From: a bacterium HR40
GTDB taxonomy: Bacteria; Pseudomonadota; Alphaproteobacteria; Geminicoccales; Geminicoccaceae
Assembly (NCBI GenBank): GCA_002898275.1
Contig: BEIQ01000001.1
Location: 1,109,899 to 1,173,898 of the forward strand
DNA length: 64,000 nt
Direction of reading: 5' to 3'
Position 1 is the first letter of the stretch. Every line of letters begins with the position of its first letter. Positions 28,254 to 38,700 of this stretch are shown in pieces. The position numbers and the translations under genes were made by a program. The notes under the pieces were generated by a model. The model ran no database searches, had not been told where the DNA came from, and saw nothing but the letters and a program-made list of their open reading frames with translations.

Positions 28254-28282
28254 TTGACAGTCGCGCGCCCGGGCTCTAGCTG
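28254..28282 (+). promoter_or_regulatory. Predicted sigma-70 promoter for ptsN-hprK-rapZ cluster
   Basis: TTGACA (28254-28259), 17 bp spacer, TAGCTG (28277-28282). It leaves a leader of about 165 bases before ptsN. The perfect -35 and the hairpin just upstream suggest the PTS cluster is transcribed apart from rpoN. Confidence 0.5.
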
Positions 28283-28453
28283 GCAGCGCCTCCACAGGCC
28301 GGGCACCACCCGGACCGGAACAACGACCACGAAGCACGTGCTCCGCGCGTCCCGCCGGCGGAGTCGGAGGGATCGCCGGCATCGGGCGGATGGGACTCGC
28401 GGCCGATGGGTGGAGCCCCCGTGCCGCTGCCGGCATGGCCGGGAGGACTGGTG

Positions 28454-28921
28454 ATGGTCGAGCTCGCCGAATTGCTCTCGCCGCGGCGCATCGCCCTCGA
28501 CCTGAGGCCGGGCAGCCGCAGGCAGCTGTTCCGAGAGATCGCGGCGCTCGTCGCCCCCGACATCGGCGTCGACGTCGAGAGGATCGTCGATGCCCTGCTG
28601 GAGCGGGAAAAACTCGGCACGACCGCCATCGGCGGCGGAATCGCCATTCCCCACGCCAAGCTGCCGGAGCTCGACCGCATGGTCGGTGCCTTCGCGCGGC
28701 TTGCCGAACCGGTGGACTTCGAAGCCCTCGACGGCAAACCGGTGGATCTGGTCTTCGTCCTGCTCGCTCCCGAAAACGCGAGCGCCGAACATTTGAAGGC
28801 GCTCGCCCGTCTCGCTCGGCTGCTGCGCGATCCCGCACTGTGCGAACGGCTGCGCCGCGAGCAGGACATCAAGCGACTGCACGCGGCGCTGACCGGACGC
28901 GCCAAGAGCCAAGCCGCCTGA
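28454..28921 (+). CDS. ptsN: PTS nitrogen-regulatory protein EIIA-Ntr
   Basis: A 155-residue EIIA domain of the regulatory nitrogen PTS, which does not transport sugar but controls potassium and nitrogen-related targets. The phosphorylated histidine is H67 in GGGIAIPHAKL. The start is the ATG at 28454, with GGGAGG seven bases upstream; a longer in-frame start at 28406 lacks such support. It normally follows rpoN and hpf; here it has its own promoter. Confidence 0.93.
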   Translation: MVELAELLSPRRIALDLRPGSRRQLFREIAALVAPDIGVDVERIVDALLEREKLGTTAIGGGIAIPHAKLPELDRMVGAFARLAEPVDFEALDGKPVDLVFVLLAPENASAEHLKALARLARLLRDPALCERLRREQDIKRLHAALTGRAKSQAA

Positions 28922-28930
28922 GGCGCGGTC

Positions 28931-29365
28931 GTGCCGGCTGCAGCCGGTCGTCCGCTTCGTCGCCATGGCTGCTGTGTCCTCTGGCGGGGCCGCGGCCTTT
29001 TCATCCGCGGCCGCTCGGGAGCCGGCAAATCGGCCCTGGTGCTCCGCCTGCTCGCCCACGGCGCCTGGCTCGTTGCCGACGATCTCGTGGAGCTGCGAGC
29101 GGTGGACGGGTGCCTCCACGCCTGCGCTCCGAGCCCTCGGGGCCACCTCGAGGTGCGCGGGCTCGGGCTCTTCCGACTCGTGGGTCTGGCCGGTTGCCGG
29201 ATCCATCTCGTGGTCGAGGTGTCCGCAGCACGCCGTGCACGGTTGCCGGAGCCGCGCGAGGCTTCCATATGCGGCGTGCCACTACCGGAGGTGACCATCG
29301 ACGCCGCTTCGCCGACCGCCCTGGCACGCATCGAACTGGCGTTGTTCGCCATGCGGGTTCTGTGA
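28931..29365 (+). CDS. hprK: HPr kinase/phosphorylase, short alphaproteobacterial form
   Basis: 144 residues against about 310 for the Firmicute enzyme; only the catalytic domain remains, normal for alphaproteobacteria. The P-loop is GRSGAGKSALVLRLL near residue 27, the following LVADDLVEL carries the metal-binding acidic pair, and the signature LEVRGLGLFRL is intact. It would phosphorylate HPr on a serine. GTG start, 9 bp after ptsN; its TGA overlaps the rapZ ATG by one base. Confidence 0.92.
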   Translation: MPAAAGRPLRRHGCCVLWRGRGLFIRGRSGAGKSALVLRLLAHGAWLVADDLVELRAVDGCLHACAPSPRGHLEVRGLGLFRLVGLAGCRIHLVVEVSAARRARLPEPREASICGVPLPEVTIDAASPTALARIELALFAMRVL

Positions 29366-30249
29366 TGACGCGGATCGTGGTGGTGACCGGTCTTTCGGGG
29401 GCCGGCCGAACGAGTGCCCTCCGAGCCCTCGAGGACATCGGCTTCGAAGCCGTCGACAATCTGCCCATCGGCCTCTTGCCTCGGCTCCTGCACACCGACC
29501 GCGGCCTCGACCGACCGCTGGCGGTTGGCGTCGACCCCCGCACCCGCGCCTTCGATCCGGCCCTGCTGCTCGCCACGGTGGAGCGCTTGCGACGCCGCCA
29601 GCTGCCGGTTCGGTTGCTCTATCTCGAGGCCGACGACGACACCCTGCTGCGCCGCTTCTCCGAGACCCGCAGGCGCCATCCGCTCGCTGCCGACCGTCCG
29701 GTCGCCGACGGCATCGCCCGCGAGCGACAGATCCTCGCCCCCCTTCGCGCGGCTGCCGATCTCGTGGTCGACACCACCGGCCTCGCGCTCACCGCGCTGC
29801 GTGCTCTGCTCGCTGGCCATTTCGGCGATCGCCCCGGAGACGAACTCCTCGTCCACATCGTCTCCTTCGGCTACCGGGCCGGGCTGCCGCGCGAAGCCGA
29901 TTTGGTGTTCGACGTACGCTTTCTCGCCAACCCCCACTATGTCCCGGCGCTGCGTCCGCGCACCGGACGCGATCCGGAGGTGGTGGCGCATGTCTGTGCG
30001 GATCCCTTCTATCCGCACTTCGAGCAGATGCTGGATGCGTTCGTGAGCGAACTCGTGCCGCGCTTTCGCGCGGAGGGTCGCAGCTACCTCACCGTGGCGA
30101 TCGGCTGCACCGGAGGTCGCCACCGCTCGGTCGTGGTGGCGGAACGTCTTTCCGCCCTGCTCGCGGCGCGCGGCTTGCGCACCGAAGTCCGCCACCGCGA
30201 CCTCGAGCCGGCTGATCCCGCACGCGAACCGGTACCGATGACCCCATGA
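29365..30249 (+). CDS. rapZ: RNase adapter protein RapZ (YvcJ family nucleotide-binding protein)
   Basis: 294 residues. The P-loop is GLSGAGRTSALRALED, with arginine where many relatives have lysine. The GFEAVDNLP motif follows at once, and the C-terminal domain has SFGYRAGLPREADLVFDVRFL, NPHYVPALRPRTG and AIGCTGGRHRSVVVAERL. In enterobacteria RapZ guides RNase E to small RNAs controlling glmS; its alphaproteobacterial role is less known. It overlaps hprK (TGATG) and the EIIA gene (ATGA). Confidence 0.93.
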   Translation: MTRIVVVTGLSGAGRTSALRALEDIGFEAVDNLPIGLLPRLLHTDRGLDRPLAVGVDPRTRAFDPALLLATVERLRRRQLPVRLLYLEADDDTLLRRFSETRRRHPLAADRPVADGIARERQILAPLRAAADLVVDTTGLALTALRALLAGHFGDRPGDELLVHIVSFGYRAGLPREADLVFDVRFLANPHYVPALRPRTGRDPEVVAHVCADPFYPHFEQMLDAFVSELVPRFRAEGRSYLTVAIGCTGGRHRSVVVAERLSALLAARGLRTEVRHRDLEPADPAREPVPMTP

Positions 30250-30653
30250 TCGGCATCGTCCTCGTCACCCACGGTCGACTAGCGGCCGAGTTCGTCGCCG
30301 CGCTCGAGCACATCGTCGGCCGCCAGGAGCGCATCCGTCCGGTATGCATCGCCCCCGATGACGACATCGAGGCGAAACGGCGCGAGATCGCGCAGGCGAT
30401 CGAGAGCGTCGACGGGGGCCAGGGGGTCGTGGTCCTCACCGATATGTTCGGCGGCACACCCTCGAATCTGGCGATCTCCCTCATGGACCGTCCGGGCGTC
30501 GAGGTGGTGGCCGGGGTGAATCTGCCGATGTTGGTCAAGCTCGCGGCGGTTCGCCGCACCCTCCCGCTCGCCGAAGCGATCCAGGTGTCCTGCGAAGCGG
30601 GCCGCAAATACATCAGCGTCGCGAGTCATTTACTGTCAGGTGGACGTTCCTGA
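30246..30653 (+). CDS. PTS mannose-family EIIA component
   Basis: A 135-residue EIIA-Man-type protein. The phosphorylated histidine is H9 in IVLVTHGRLAAEF, and the DMFGGTPSNLA motif is diagnostic. With no EIIB, EIIC or EIID nearby it belongs to the regulatory, non-transporting PTS of alphaproteobacteria, with HPr and EIIA-Ntr. It overlaps rapZ by 4 bp, and HPr follows after 8 bp. Confidence 0.92.
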   Translation: MIGIVLVTHGRLAAEFVAALEHIVGRQERIRPVCIAPDDDIEAKRREIAQAIESVDGGQGVVVLTDMFGGTPSNLAISLMDRPGVEVVAGVNLPMLVKLAAVRRTLPLAEAIQVSCEAGRKYISVASHLLSGGRS

Positions 30654-30661
30654 GTGACGCC

Positions 30662-30940
30662 ATGGAGGGCGAGCCCAGCGTCGTCCGCGAGGTGACCATC
30701 GTCAACGAGCGCGGCCTGCACGCCCGGGCTGCCGCGCGCTTCGTCCGCCTCGCCGAAGGTTTCGACGCCGAGATCACGGTCTGCCGCGACGAGGTCGCGG
30801 TGCCAGGGACCTCGATTCTCGGCCTCATGATGCTCGCCGCCGCACGCGGCACGCAGCTGCGCCTCGAGGGGCGCGGCCGCGAGGCGGAAGCGGCAGTGGC
30901 GGCGCTCGCCGAACTTGTCGAGCGAGGTTTCGACGAATAG
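30662..30940 (+). CDS. ptsH: HPr phosphocarrier protein
   Basis: 92 residues. The active histidine is H20 in [10 protein letters not shown], and the regulatory serine is S51 in [12 protein letters not shown], the target of HprK. It carries phosphate from enzyme I (not in this window) to the two EIIA proteins upstream. It completes the ptsN-hprK-rapZ-EIIA-ptsH run; ahcY follows after 53 bp, an association common in alphaproteobacteria. Confidence 0.94.
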   Translation: MEGEPSVVREVTIVNERGLHARAAARFVRLAEGFDAEITVCRDEVAVPGTSILGLMMLAAARGTQLRLEGRGREAEAAVAALAELVERGFDE

Positions 30941-30993
30941 GACCTGCGGCCACGACCGCAATCGCGCAAACCAGCCGGAGAGGCCGTACACCG

Positions 30994-32289
30994 ATGAGCC
31001 GTTTCACCGATTACCGCGTCGCCGACATGTCCCTCGCCGAGTGGGGGCGACGGGAAATCGCGATCGCCGAGCGGGAGATGCCCGGCCTCATGGCCATCCG
31101 CGAAGAATACGGGCCGAGCCAGCCGCTCAAGGGCGCCCGCATTGCCGGTTGCCTGCATATGACCGTCGAGACCGCGGTGCTGATCCGCACCCTCCGCCAC
31201 CTCGGCGCGGAGGTGCGCTGGTCCTCTTGCAACATCTTCTCCACCCAGGACCATGCGGCGGCCGCCATGGCCGCCGAGGGGGTGCCGGTCTTCGCCTGGA
31301 AGGGCGAGACGGAAGAAGAGTACGAGTGGTGCATCGAGCAGACCATCCTCGGTCCCGACGGCTGGCGACCGAACCTGCTGCTCGACGACGGCGGCGATCT
31401 CACCCGCATCATGCACGACCGTTTTCCCGAGCTTCTGTCCGGGGTCCGCGGCGTGTCCGAGGAGACTACCACCGGCGTCCACCGTCTCTACGAGATGGAG
31501 CGCACGGGCCGGCTCCGGATCCCCGCCATCAACGTCAACGACAGCGTCACCAAATCCAAGTTCGACAACCTCTATGGCTGCCGCGAGAGCCTGCTCGATG
31601 GCCTCAAGCGGGCCACCGGCACGATGATCGCCGGCAAAGTGGCGGTGGTATGCGGCTACGGCGATGTCGGCAAGGGCTCGGCCCAAGCCCTGCGGGGCCA
31701 GGGCGCACGGGTCATCGTCACCGAGATCGACCCGATCTGCGCCCTGCAAGCGGCCATGGAAGGCTTCGAAGTGTCGACCATGGAGGAGGTCGCGCCCATC
31801 GGTGACATCTTCGTCACCGCCACCGGCAACATCGATGTCATCACCCTCGACCACATGCGGGCGATGAAAAACGGCGCCATCGTCTGCAACATCGGACATT
31901 TCGACAGTGAAATTCAGGTGTCTGCCCTGCGAAACTTCAAATGGCACGAGGTCAAGCCACAGGTCGACGAGGTGGAGTTTCCTGACGGCAAGCGGATCAT
32001 CGTCTTGGCGAAGGGCAGACTCGTCAATCTCGGGTGTGCAAAGGGACACCCGAGCTTCGTCATGAGCTTCTCTTTTAGCAACCAGGTCCTGGCTCAGATC
32101 GAGCTGTGGACGAACTCCGGCAAGTACGAGAATCGGGTCTACATGCTGCCAAAGAAACTCGACGAAAAAGTGGCTCGCCTGCACCTCGACAAGCTCGGCG
32201 TCAAGTTGACACGGCTCACGCCGAAACAGGCCGCCTACATCGGTGTCGATCCCGAAGGTCCCTACAAACCCGACCACTACCGTTACTGA
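30994..32289 (+). CDS. ahcY: Adenosylhomocysteinase
   Basis: 431 residues, hydrolysing S-adenosylhomocysteine to adenosine and homocysteine and so relieving methyltransferase inhibition. The segments [15 protein letters not shown] and [12 protein letters not shown] carry substrate and catalytic residues. The NAD-binding loop is [11 protein letters not shown] near residue 225, and the C-terminus [12 protein letters not shown] is the conserved end that reaches the partner subunit. GGAGAGG precedes the ATG. The 53 bp leader is too short for an SAH riboswitch. Confidence 0.97.
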   Translation: MSRFTDYRVADMSLAEWGRREIAIAEREMPGLMAIREEYGPSQPLKGARIAGCLHMTVETAVLIRTLRHLGAEVRWSSCNIFSTQDHAAAAMAAEGVPVFAWKGETEEEYEWCIEQTILGPDGWRPNLLLDDGGDLTRIMHDRFPELLSGVRGVSEETTTGVHRLYEMERTGRLRIPAINVNDSVTKSKFDNLYGCRESLLDGLKRATGTMIAGKVAVVCGYGDVGKGSAQALRGQGARVIVTEIDPICALQAAMEGFEVSTMEEVAPIGDIFVTATGNIDVITLDHMRAMKNGAIVCNIGHFDSEIQVSALRNFKWHEVKPQVDEVEFPDGKRIIVLAKGRLVNLGCAKGHPSFVMSFSFSNQVLAQIELWTNSGKYENRVYMLPKKLDEKVARLHLDKLGVKLTRLTPKQAAYIGVDPEGPYKPDHYRY

Positions 32290-32296
32290 GAATCGG

Positions 32297-32782
32297 GTGA
32301 CAGAGGCACAGCGGATTGTCGTCGCCGATCTCGAGTCGACTCGCCGCTTCGCTGCGGCGCTCGCCGCTCTGCTGCGCCCGGGTGACGTCGTCGCGCTCTC
32401 GGGCGAGCTCGGCTCCGGCAAGACCGAACTCGTCCGCGCCATGATCCGCGCCCTCGCCGGCTCGGATGTCGAGGTGCCAAGCCCGAGCTTCGCGCTCGTC
32501 CAGCATTATGCGTTGCCCGGCCTGGAGCTCTGGCACGCCGACCTCTACCGTCTGTCGACGCCCGGCGAGGTCGCCGAGCTCGGCCTCGAGGAGGCGGTGG
32601 AGAGGGGGGCTGTCGTCGTCGAATGGCCGGAGCGGGCGGCCGGCGAGCTGCCCGCCGACCGCCTCGATCTCCGGCTTTCCTTCGCCCCTCATCTCGGCGA
32701 GAATGCCCGCATCCTCGAGCTTCGCGCCGGTCCGTCGTGGCGCGAGCGACTCGCGGTCCTCGTCGAGCGGGCAGGAGCATGA
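32297..32782 (+). CDS. tsaE: tRNA threonylcarbamoyladenosine biosynthesis ATPase TsaE
   Basis: 161 residues with the chosen GTG start. TsaE works with TsaB and TsaD to make t6A37 in tRNAs reading ANN codons. The P-loop GELGSGKTELVRAM near residue 40, the SPSFALVQHY motif, WHADLYRL and VVVEWPER are diagnostic. It sits 7 bp after ahcY and overlaps addB by ATGA. In many relatives amgK and murU lie between tsaE and addB; here they do not. tsaB is at 45.8 kb. Confidence 0.93.
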   Translation: MTEAQRIVVADLESTRRFAAALAALLRPGDVVALSGELGSGKTELVRAMIRALAGSDVEVPSPSFALVQHYALPGLELWHADLYRLSTPGEVAELGLEEAVERGAVVVEWPERAAGELPADRLDLRLSFAPHLGENARILELRAGPSWRERLAVLVERAGA

Positions 32783-35760
32783 GCGAAAGCGGTCTACCAC
32801 CGCCTGGCGTTTATTCCATCGATCCGCATCTGCCCTTTCTCGAGCTCCTGGCTTCGGCGCTCGTAGCGGAGCCGCCGGAGCGCCTCGCCGATACCCTCGT
32901 GTTGTTGCCCTCGCGGCGAACGTGTGGCGCGCTGCGGGAGCTGTTGCTCGCGCACGCTGGTGGACGCACCCTCCTTCTGCCACGGCTGCGGCCGGTGGGC
33001 GAACCGGACGAGCCGGAGCTCGCCCTCGACCCCGACCTCGAGGTCGCCGTCCCGCCCGCGATTTCGCCGCTGCGGCGACACCTCCTGCTCACCCGCCTCG
33101 TCCATGCCTTTGCCGGTGTGCCTCACGAACAGGCGGTACGGCTCGCGGGCGAGCTCGCCCGGCTGCTCGACGAGCTGCAGACCGAGGAAGTCGACCTCCG
33201 CGCCCTCGATCGAGTCGTTCCCGACCGCTTCGCCGAGCACTGGCAGCGCACGCTCGCCTTCCTCGCCATCCTGCGGGAGCATTGGCCGCGCATTCTCGCC
33301 GCAGAGGGCCGGCTCGATCCGGCCGAACGTCGCCGGCGGCTGCTCGAGCTGCAGGCGGAGCGCTGGCGCCGGCATCCGCCCAAGGAGCGGGTGGTCGCTG
33401 CCGGTATCACCGGCAGCATCCCGGCGGTCGCGCGTCTGCTCGCGGTCGTGCGCACCATCGGGGGCATCGTCGTCTTGCCGGGCCTCGACCGCGACCTCGA
33501 CCGGGCGAGCTGGCAGGCGGTCGGGACCGAGCCCACCCATCCGCAGCATGTGTTCGTGCGACTGCTCGAGACCATGGGGATCGAGCGCGAAGCGGTGCGG
33601 CCATGGCCGGGCCCTCCCCCGAAAGGGGTGCGCCCGGCTCGTCTCGCCCTCTGGCGGGAGAGCATGCGGCCGCCGGCGACGAGCGAACTGTGGAGCCGCA
33701 ATCCGCCCTTCTCCGAGGAGGCGCTCGCCGACCTCACCCTCATCGAGGCCCCCGATCTCGCCCGCGAGGCCATTCAGATCGCCCTGCTGTTGCGCCGCAC
33801 CCTCGAGGTTCCAGGCAAGCGCGCGCTCCTCGTCACCACCAACCGCCATCTCGCCCGCCGGGTCGCGGTCGAGCTCGCGCGCTGGCAGATCGAGGTCGAC
33901 GATAGCGCCGGCGTGCCCCTCGACCAGACACCGCCCGGGAGCTTCTTTCTGCTCGCCGGCCATCTCCTCGCGGAGGGCGCCTCGCCATCCATCCTGCTCG
34001 CGACCCTGGGTCATCCTCTCGCCCGCGGCGGCAGCGATCAGGGGCAGTTCCGCCGCTACGTGCGCGCCCTCGAGCGGGCGATCCTGCGCGGGCCGCGGCC
34101 GGCTTCCGATCTCGAGGGTATCGTCGCGGCCCTGCGCGCGTTGCCCGCCGACCGCGAGCGCATGCGCTACTACAAGAGCCCCATCCCACCGCTCGAGCTC
34201 GCCGACTGGCTCGCCCATATCGCTTCGTTCGCCGCGCCCTTTGCGAGACTGCGGGCAGCAGGCGAGCGGGCGCCGCTCTCGGCGCTGCTCGACGCCCATC
34301 TCGCTTTCGCGACCCAGCTCGCTGCCGACGAGAACGGGGATGCGAGCGAGCTTTGGACGAAAGAGGCGGGCCAGGCGCTGTCCACCTTCCTCCTCGAGTT
34401 GTCGTTGGCCGCCGACAGCCTGCCCGACCTGCCGATCGCCGTGTGGCCGGCATTCCTCGCCGTGCTGATGGCGGGTGTCACCGTTCGGCCGATGCGGCCC
34501 GGCCATCCCCGCATCGCCATCCTCGGCCAGTTCGAGAGTCGGTTGCAGCAAGCCGACCTGGTGATCGTCGGAGGCCTCGTCGAGGGCAGCTGGCCGCGGT
34601 CGGTGCAGAGCGGTCCCTGGCTCAACCGGACGATGCGGCAGGAACTGGGTTTGCCGCCACCGGAACGCCATGTGGGCTATGCCGCCCTCGATTTCCTCGC
34701 CGCGGCTTCGGCGCCCGAAGTGGCGCTTTCCCGCGCCCGGCGCGACGAGACCGGGGCCCCGACGGTGCCCTCGCGCTGGCTCGTGCGATTGCTCGCGGTG
34801 TTGCGCGCCGCGGGCACCGATCCGGCTCGCCTGGAGGATCGCGAGCTCGCCGCCCTTGCCGCCGGACTCGATCGCCCGCCGGGGCCGCGCCGTCCATGCC
34901 CGCGACCGAAACCGCGCCCCCCCGCACCGAGTCGGCCTACGCGCCTGTGGGTCACGGACATCGAGGACCTGATGCGCGATCCCTACCGCTTCTACGCCCG
35001 GCGCATCCTCGCCCTCGAGCCCCTCGATCCGCTCGATGCCGAACCGGGCCCGGCGGAGCGCGGCCTCCTCGTTCACCGCGCCCTGCACCGATTCGTGGTG
35101 CGCTATCCCGACGGCTTGCCCGAGGATGGCGTGAGCCAGCTGCTCGCCATCGGTCACGAACTGTTCGCACCCCTTGCCGCGAGCCCGGACGTCTACGCCC
35201 TGTGGTGGCCGCGTTTCCAGCGCATCGCCATCTGGTTCTGCCGGCGGGAGCGCGAACGGCGGGTCCGGCTCGAGCGCGTTTTGGCCGAGGTCGAGGGGCG
35301 GATGGCGGTCGAGGCGGAAGGCCGCCGTTTCGAGATCCGGGCGCGCGCCGATCGCATCGAGCTGCACAATCCGGCGGGACTCGTCATCGTCGACTACAAG
35401 ACCGGCACCCCGCCCTCGCGCCGCGAAGTGAGAGCCGGTCTTGCCCCGCAGCTCGCCGTCGAGGGGTTGATCGCCCAGGAGGGCAGCTTCGACGGAGCCT
35501 CCGGGCCGGTCGTCGGACTGGAGTACTGGCAGCTCCGGGGCGACGAAGCGGGCGGCTGCGCGCGCGAGGTGTGTGCCCGGAAGGAGCTCGAGGATTTGCT
35601 CAACATCACGAGAGACGGGCTGTCGAAGCTGCTCGCCCACTTCGCACGCGAGGACATTCCGTTCCTCGCCATCCCCAGGCCGGAGGTGGCAGCCCGCCAC
35701 GATCCCTACGCCCACCTCGCACGTCGGCAGGAATGGTGGGGACAGGAGAGCCCACAATGA
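32779..35760 (+). CDS. addB: Double-strand-break repair protein AddB
   Basis: 993 residues, one subunit of the AddAB helicase-nuclease that resects DNA ends for recombination. The N-terminal half is a helicase-like domain without a canonical Walker A, as in alphaproteobacterial AddB (VLLPSRRTCGALRELLL). The C-terminal nuclease domain has the RecB-family motif GLVIVDYKTGTPP near residue 870 and QLAVEGLIAQEG. ATG overlaps the tsaE stop, and its own stop overlaps the addA start. Confidence 0.94.
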   Translation: MSESGLPPPGVYSIDPHLPFLELLASALVAEPPERLADTLVLLPSRRTCGALRELLLAHAGGRTLLLPRLRPVGEPDEPELALDPDLEVAVPPAISPLRRHLLLTRLVHAFAGVPHEQAVRLAGELARLLDELQTEEVDLRALDRVVPDRFAEHWQRTLAFLAILREHWPRILAAEGRLDPAERRRRLLELQAERWRRHPPKERVVAAGITGSIPAVARLLAVVRTIGGIVVLPGLDRDLDRASWQAVGTEPTHPQHVFVRLLETMGIEREAVRPWPGPPPKGVRPARLALWRESMRPPATSELWSRNPPFSEEALADLTLIEAPDLAREAIQIALLLRRTLEVPGKRALLVTTNRHLARRVAVELARWQIEVDDSAGVPLDQTPPGSFFLLAGHLLAEGASPSILLATLGHPLARGGSDQGQFRRYVRALERAILRGPRPASDLEGIVAALRALPADRERMRYYKSPIPPLELADWLAHIASFAAPFARLRAAGERAPLSALLDAHLAFATQLAADENGDASELWTKEAGQALSTFLLELSLAADSLPDLPIAVWPAFLAVLMAGVTVRPMRPGHPRIAILGQFESRLQQADLVIVGGLVEGSWPRSVQSGPWLNRTMRQELGLPPPERHVGYAALDFLAAASAPEVALSRARRDETGAPTVPSRWLVRLLAVLRAAGTDPARLEDRELAALAAGLDRPPGPRRPCPRPKPRPPAPSRPTRLWVTDIEDLMRDPYRFYARRILALEPLDPLDAEPGPAERGLLVHRALHRFVVRYPDGLPEDGVSQLLAIGHELFAPLAASPDVYALWWPRFQRIAIWFCRRERERRVRLERVLAEVEGRMAVEAEGRRFEIRARADRIELHNPAGLVIVDYKTGTPPSRREVRAGLAPQLAVEGLIAQEGSFDGASGPVVGLEYWQLRGDEAGGCAREVCARKELEDLLNITRDGLSKLLAHFAREDIPFLAIPRPEVAARHDPYAHLARRQEWWGQESPQ

Positions 35761-38700
35761 CCGCGGCTCCGGGTCTCGCACCGACCCCCGAACAGCGGCG
35801 CGCGGCCGACCCCTCCCTTTCGGTCTGGGTCACCGCCAATGCCGGGACGGGCAAGACCCGGGTGCTTTCGGACCGGGTGTTGCGGCTTTTGCTCGCCGGC
35901 GCCCGGCCGGAGAGTATCCTCTGCCTCACCTTCACCCGGGCGGCGGCGGCGGAGATGACGGAACGGATCGAAAAGCGCCTCGCCGCTTGGGCGGTGGAGC
36001 CCGACGACAGGCAGCTCGCCGCCGACATCGAGGCGCTCGTCGGGTGTCCGGTCGACTCCCCGACCCTCATGCGGGCACGACGTCTGTTCGCGTCCGTCCT
36101 GGATCTGCCGCGCGGCCTGCCGGTGACCACCATCCACGCCTTCGCCGCCGAGCTCTTGTCGCTTTTCCCGCTCGAAGCCGGCGTGTCGCCGCACTTCGAG
36201 GTCCTGGATCCGCGCACGCGCGCCGAGCTCGATCTCGAGGCACGCAGCCAGGTGCTCGAGAGCGTGCGGCGGGCGCGCGGTCAGGGTCGACTCGCCGAAG
36301 CGATCCAGCGCCTCGCCGTGTGGGTCGGCGAGCGCGGGTTCGGCGAGGCCCTGCACACCATCCTCGAGGACCGGCTCGCGCTCCTCGCAGCATGGGCGCG
36401 CCACGGTGGCGAGGAAGGTCTGCTCGAGGCGATCCGCAAGGCCCTCGACGTGCCGCTCGACGAGCGCGAGCCCGTCGAGATCGTGGCGGAGGCGGCGGAG
36501 CGGGCCGACTTCGATGCCCCGGCCCTGCGCGCTGCGGCCGAGGAGCTGCTCCGCTCGACCACCGCGAGCGACCAGGAACGGGGACGGGCCATCCTGGCCT
36601 GGCTCGAGGGCCAGTTCGCCGATCCCATCGAAGCCTTTCATGCCTATCGCCGAGCGTTCCTCACCGAGGAGGGAAAGGATCGCCGGCGGCTCGGCACGAA
36701 AGCGATCTCCGCGGCCAGTCTGCGCACCCTCGCGCGCGAGCAGGCGCGCCTGCTGCGGGTCGAGGAGCGGATCCGATGCCTGCTCGCCTTCCGCCGCAGC
36801 GAGGCCCTGTTGCGCGTGGGCCATGCCCTCGTCGAAGCGGGGGAGCGCCTTCGCGCCCGTCGCGCCGCCCTCGACTTCGACGACCTCGTCGAGCGGGCGC
36901 GACGACTCCTCGATTCCGCCGTCGACTGGGTGCGCTTCAAGCTCGACGCGCGAATCGACCACATCCTCGTCGACGAAGCGCAGGACACGAGCCCTGCCCA
37001 GTGGGCGATCGTCGAAAAGTTGGCGGAGGAATTCTTTTCTGGCGAAGGGGCGAAGGAGGGTCCGCGCACCCTCTTCGTCGTCGGCGACGAAAAACAATCG
37101 ATCTACGGCTTTCAGGGTGCCGACCTTGCCACTTTCCGGGCCGTGCGGGCACGCATCCGCCAGCGTGCCCAGGCTGCCGGCATCCCCTTCGCCGAGGTAT
37201 CGCTCACTCGCTCCTTCCGCTCGACCGAGGCGGTGCTCCGGCTCGTCGACGCCGTCTTCGCCCGGCCCGAGGCCCGCTCGGGGGTCCTGTGCGCGGGCGA
37301 AGCGCTCCGCCACGATACGGTCCGCCGCGGCGAGCCGGGGCTCGTCGAGCTGTGGCCCCTCGCCGAGAACGAGGAAGAGCCGTCGGCCGACCGGTCGTGG
37401 CCGCTGCCGGACGAGGTGCGGGCGCGGCCGGAGGCGGAGGCCCAGGTCGCGACGGCGATCGTGCGCACCGTCCGCGGTTGGCTCCAAGGCGGCGAGATCC
37501 TCGAAAGTCGGGGCCGCCCGATCGCGCCCGGCGACATCATGGTGCTGGTGCGCCGCCGCGGCACCATCCAGGAGCGCATCGTGCGCGGACTCGAGGCCGC
37601 GGGTGTGCCGGTCGCCGGCATCGATCGGCTCACCCTCGCCGAACATCTGGCGGTGGCCGATCTTCTCGCCCTCGGCCGGGTGATGCTGCTGCCCGAGGAC
37701 GACTACTCTCTCGCCTGCCTGCTCAAAAGCCCCCTCGTCGGCCTCGACGAGGAGCAGCTGTTCGAGCTCGCCCACGGGCGCGGGCAGACGAGCCTCATGG
37801 AGAGGCTGCGGGCCCGTGGCCGCCGGGATGCGCCCGATGGCCCCTTTGCCCAGGCCTTGCGGAGGCTCGAGGAGTGGCTGCGGCGTGCCGATTTCATGCC
37901 GCCGTTCGAGTTCTATGGCTGGGTGCTCGGGGCGGATGGCGGGCGGCGGCGACTGCTCGAGCGACTCGGGCCCGAGGCCGAAGAACCCATCGAGGCCTTC
38001 CTCGGCCAGACCCTCGCCTACGAGGAGGGCCATCCGGCCTCGCTGCGCGGCTTTTTGCACTGGTTCGAACTCGCTTCGGGTGAGCTGCAACGCGATCCTG
38101 GTCGCAGCCCGGATGCGGTGCAGGTGCTGACCGTGCACGGCGCCAAGGGGCTCGAGGCACCGATCGTGTTCCTCGCCGACGCCGGTCCGCACGCCGAGCC
38201 CAGACGGGAACGCCTCCTCTGGGCATCCCTCGGCGGCAACGGCGAACGACTGCCGTTCTGGCGTCTCGCCGAGCGCGAGCGGCCGGAGAAACTGGCGGCC
38301 GCCTGCCAAGCGGAAAGGATCGCCGACACCGAGGAGGACCTCCGACTCCTCTATGTCGCTCTCACCCGCGCCGCCGACCGTCTCTACATCACCGGCTGGA
38401 AACCCCGGCGCGAGATCTCGGGCGTCTGCTGGCACGAGCATGTGCGCCGTGCCCTGAAGGACCTGGCCGAAGTGGAGCGATGGCCCTGCCATCTCGGTCC
38501 GGGTTTTCGCGGCGAGATCCTGCGACTGCGCTGTGGCGCCGCGACCCTTCGCCCGACCGAGGAACCGGCGGTGCAACCACCACCGGGAACCGCGCGCCCG
38601 CCCTGGCTCCACCGACCGGCCCCGGTCGAGAGCGCGCGCCTCTCGTCCATCGCCCCTTCGGCGCGAGCGCCCGAGGAACCGCCGCGAACGCCGCCACGGG

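Noticed and set aside
30941-30993. SAH or SAM riboswitch before ahcY
   Set aside because: The gap is 53 bp, too short, and no conserved riboswitch core or pseudoknot pairing is visible.
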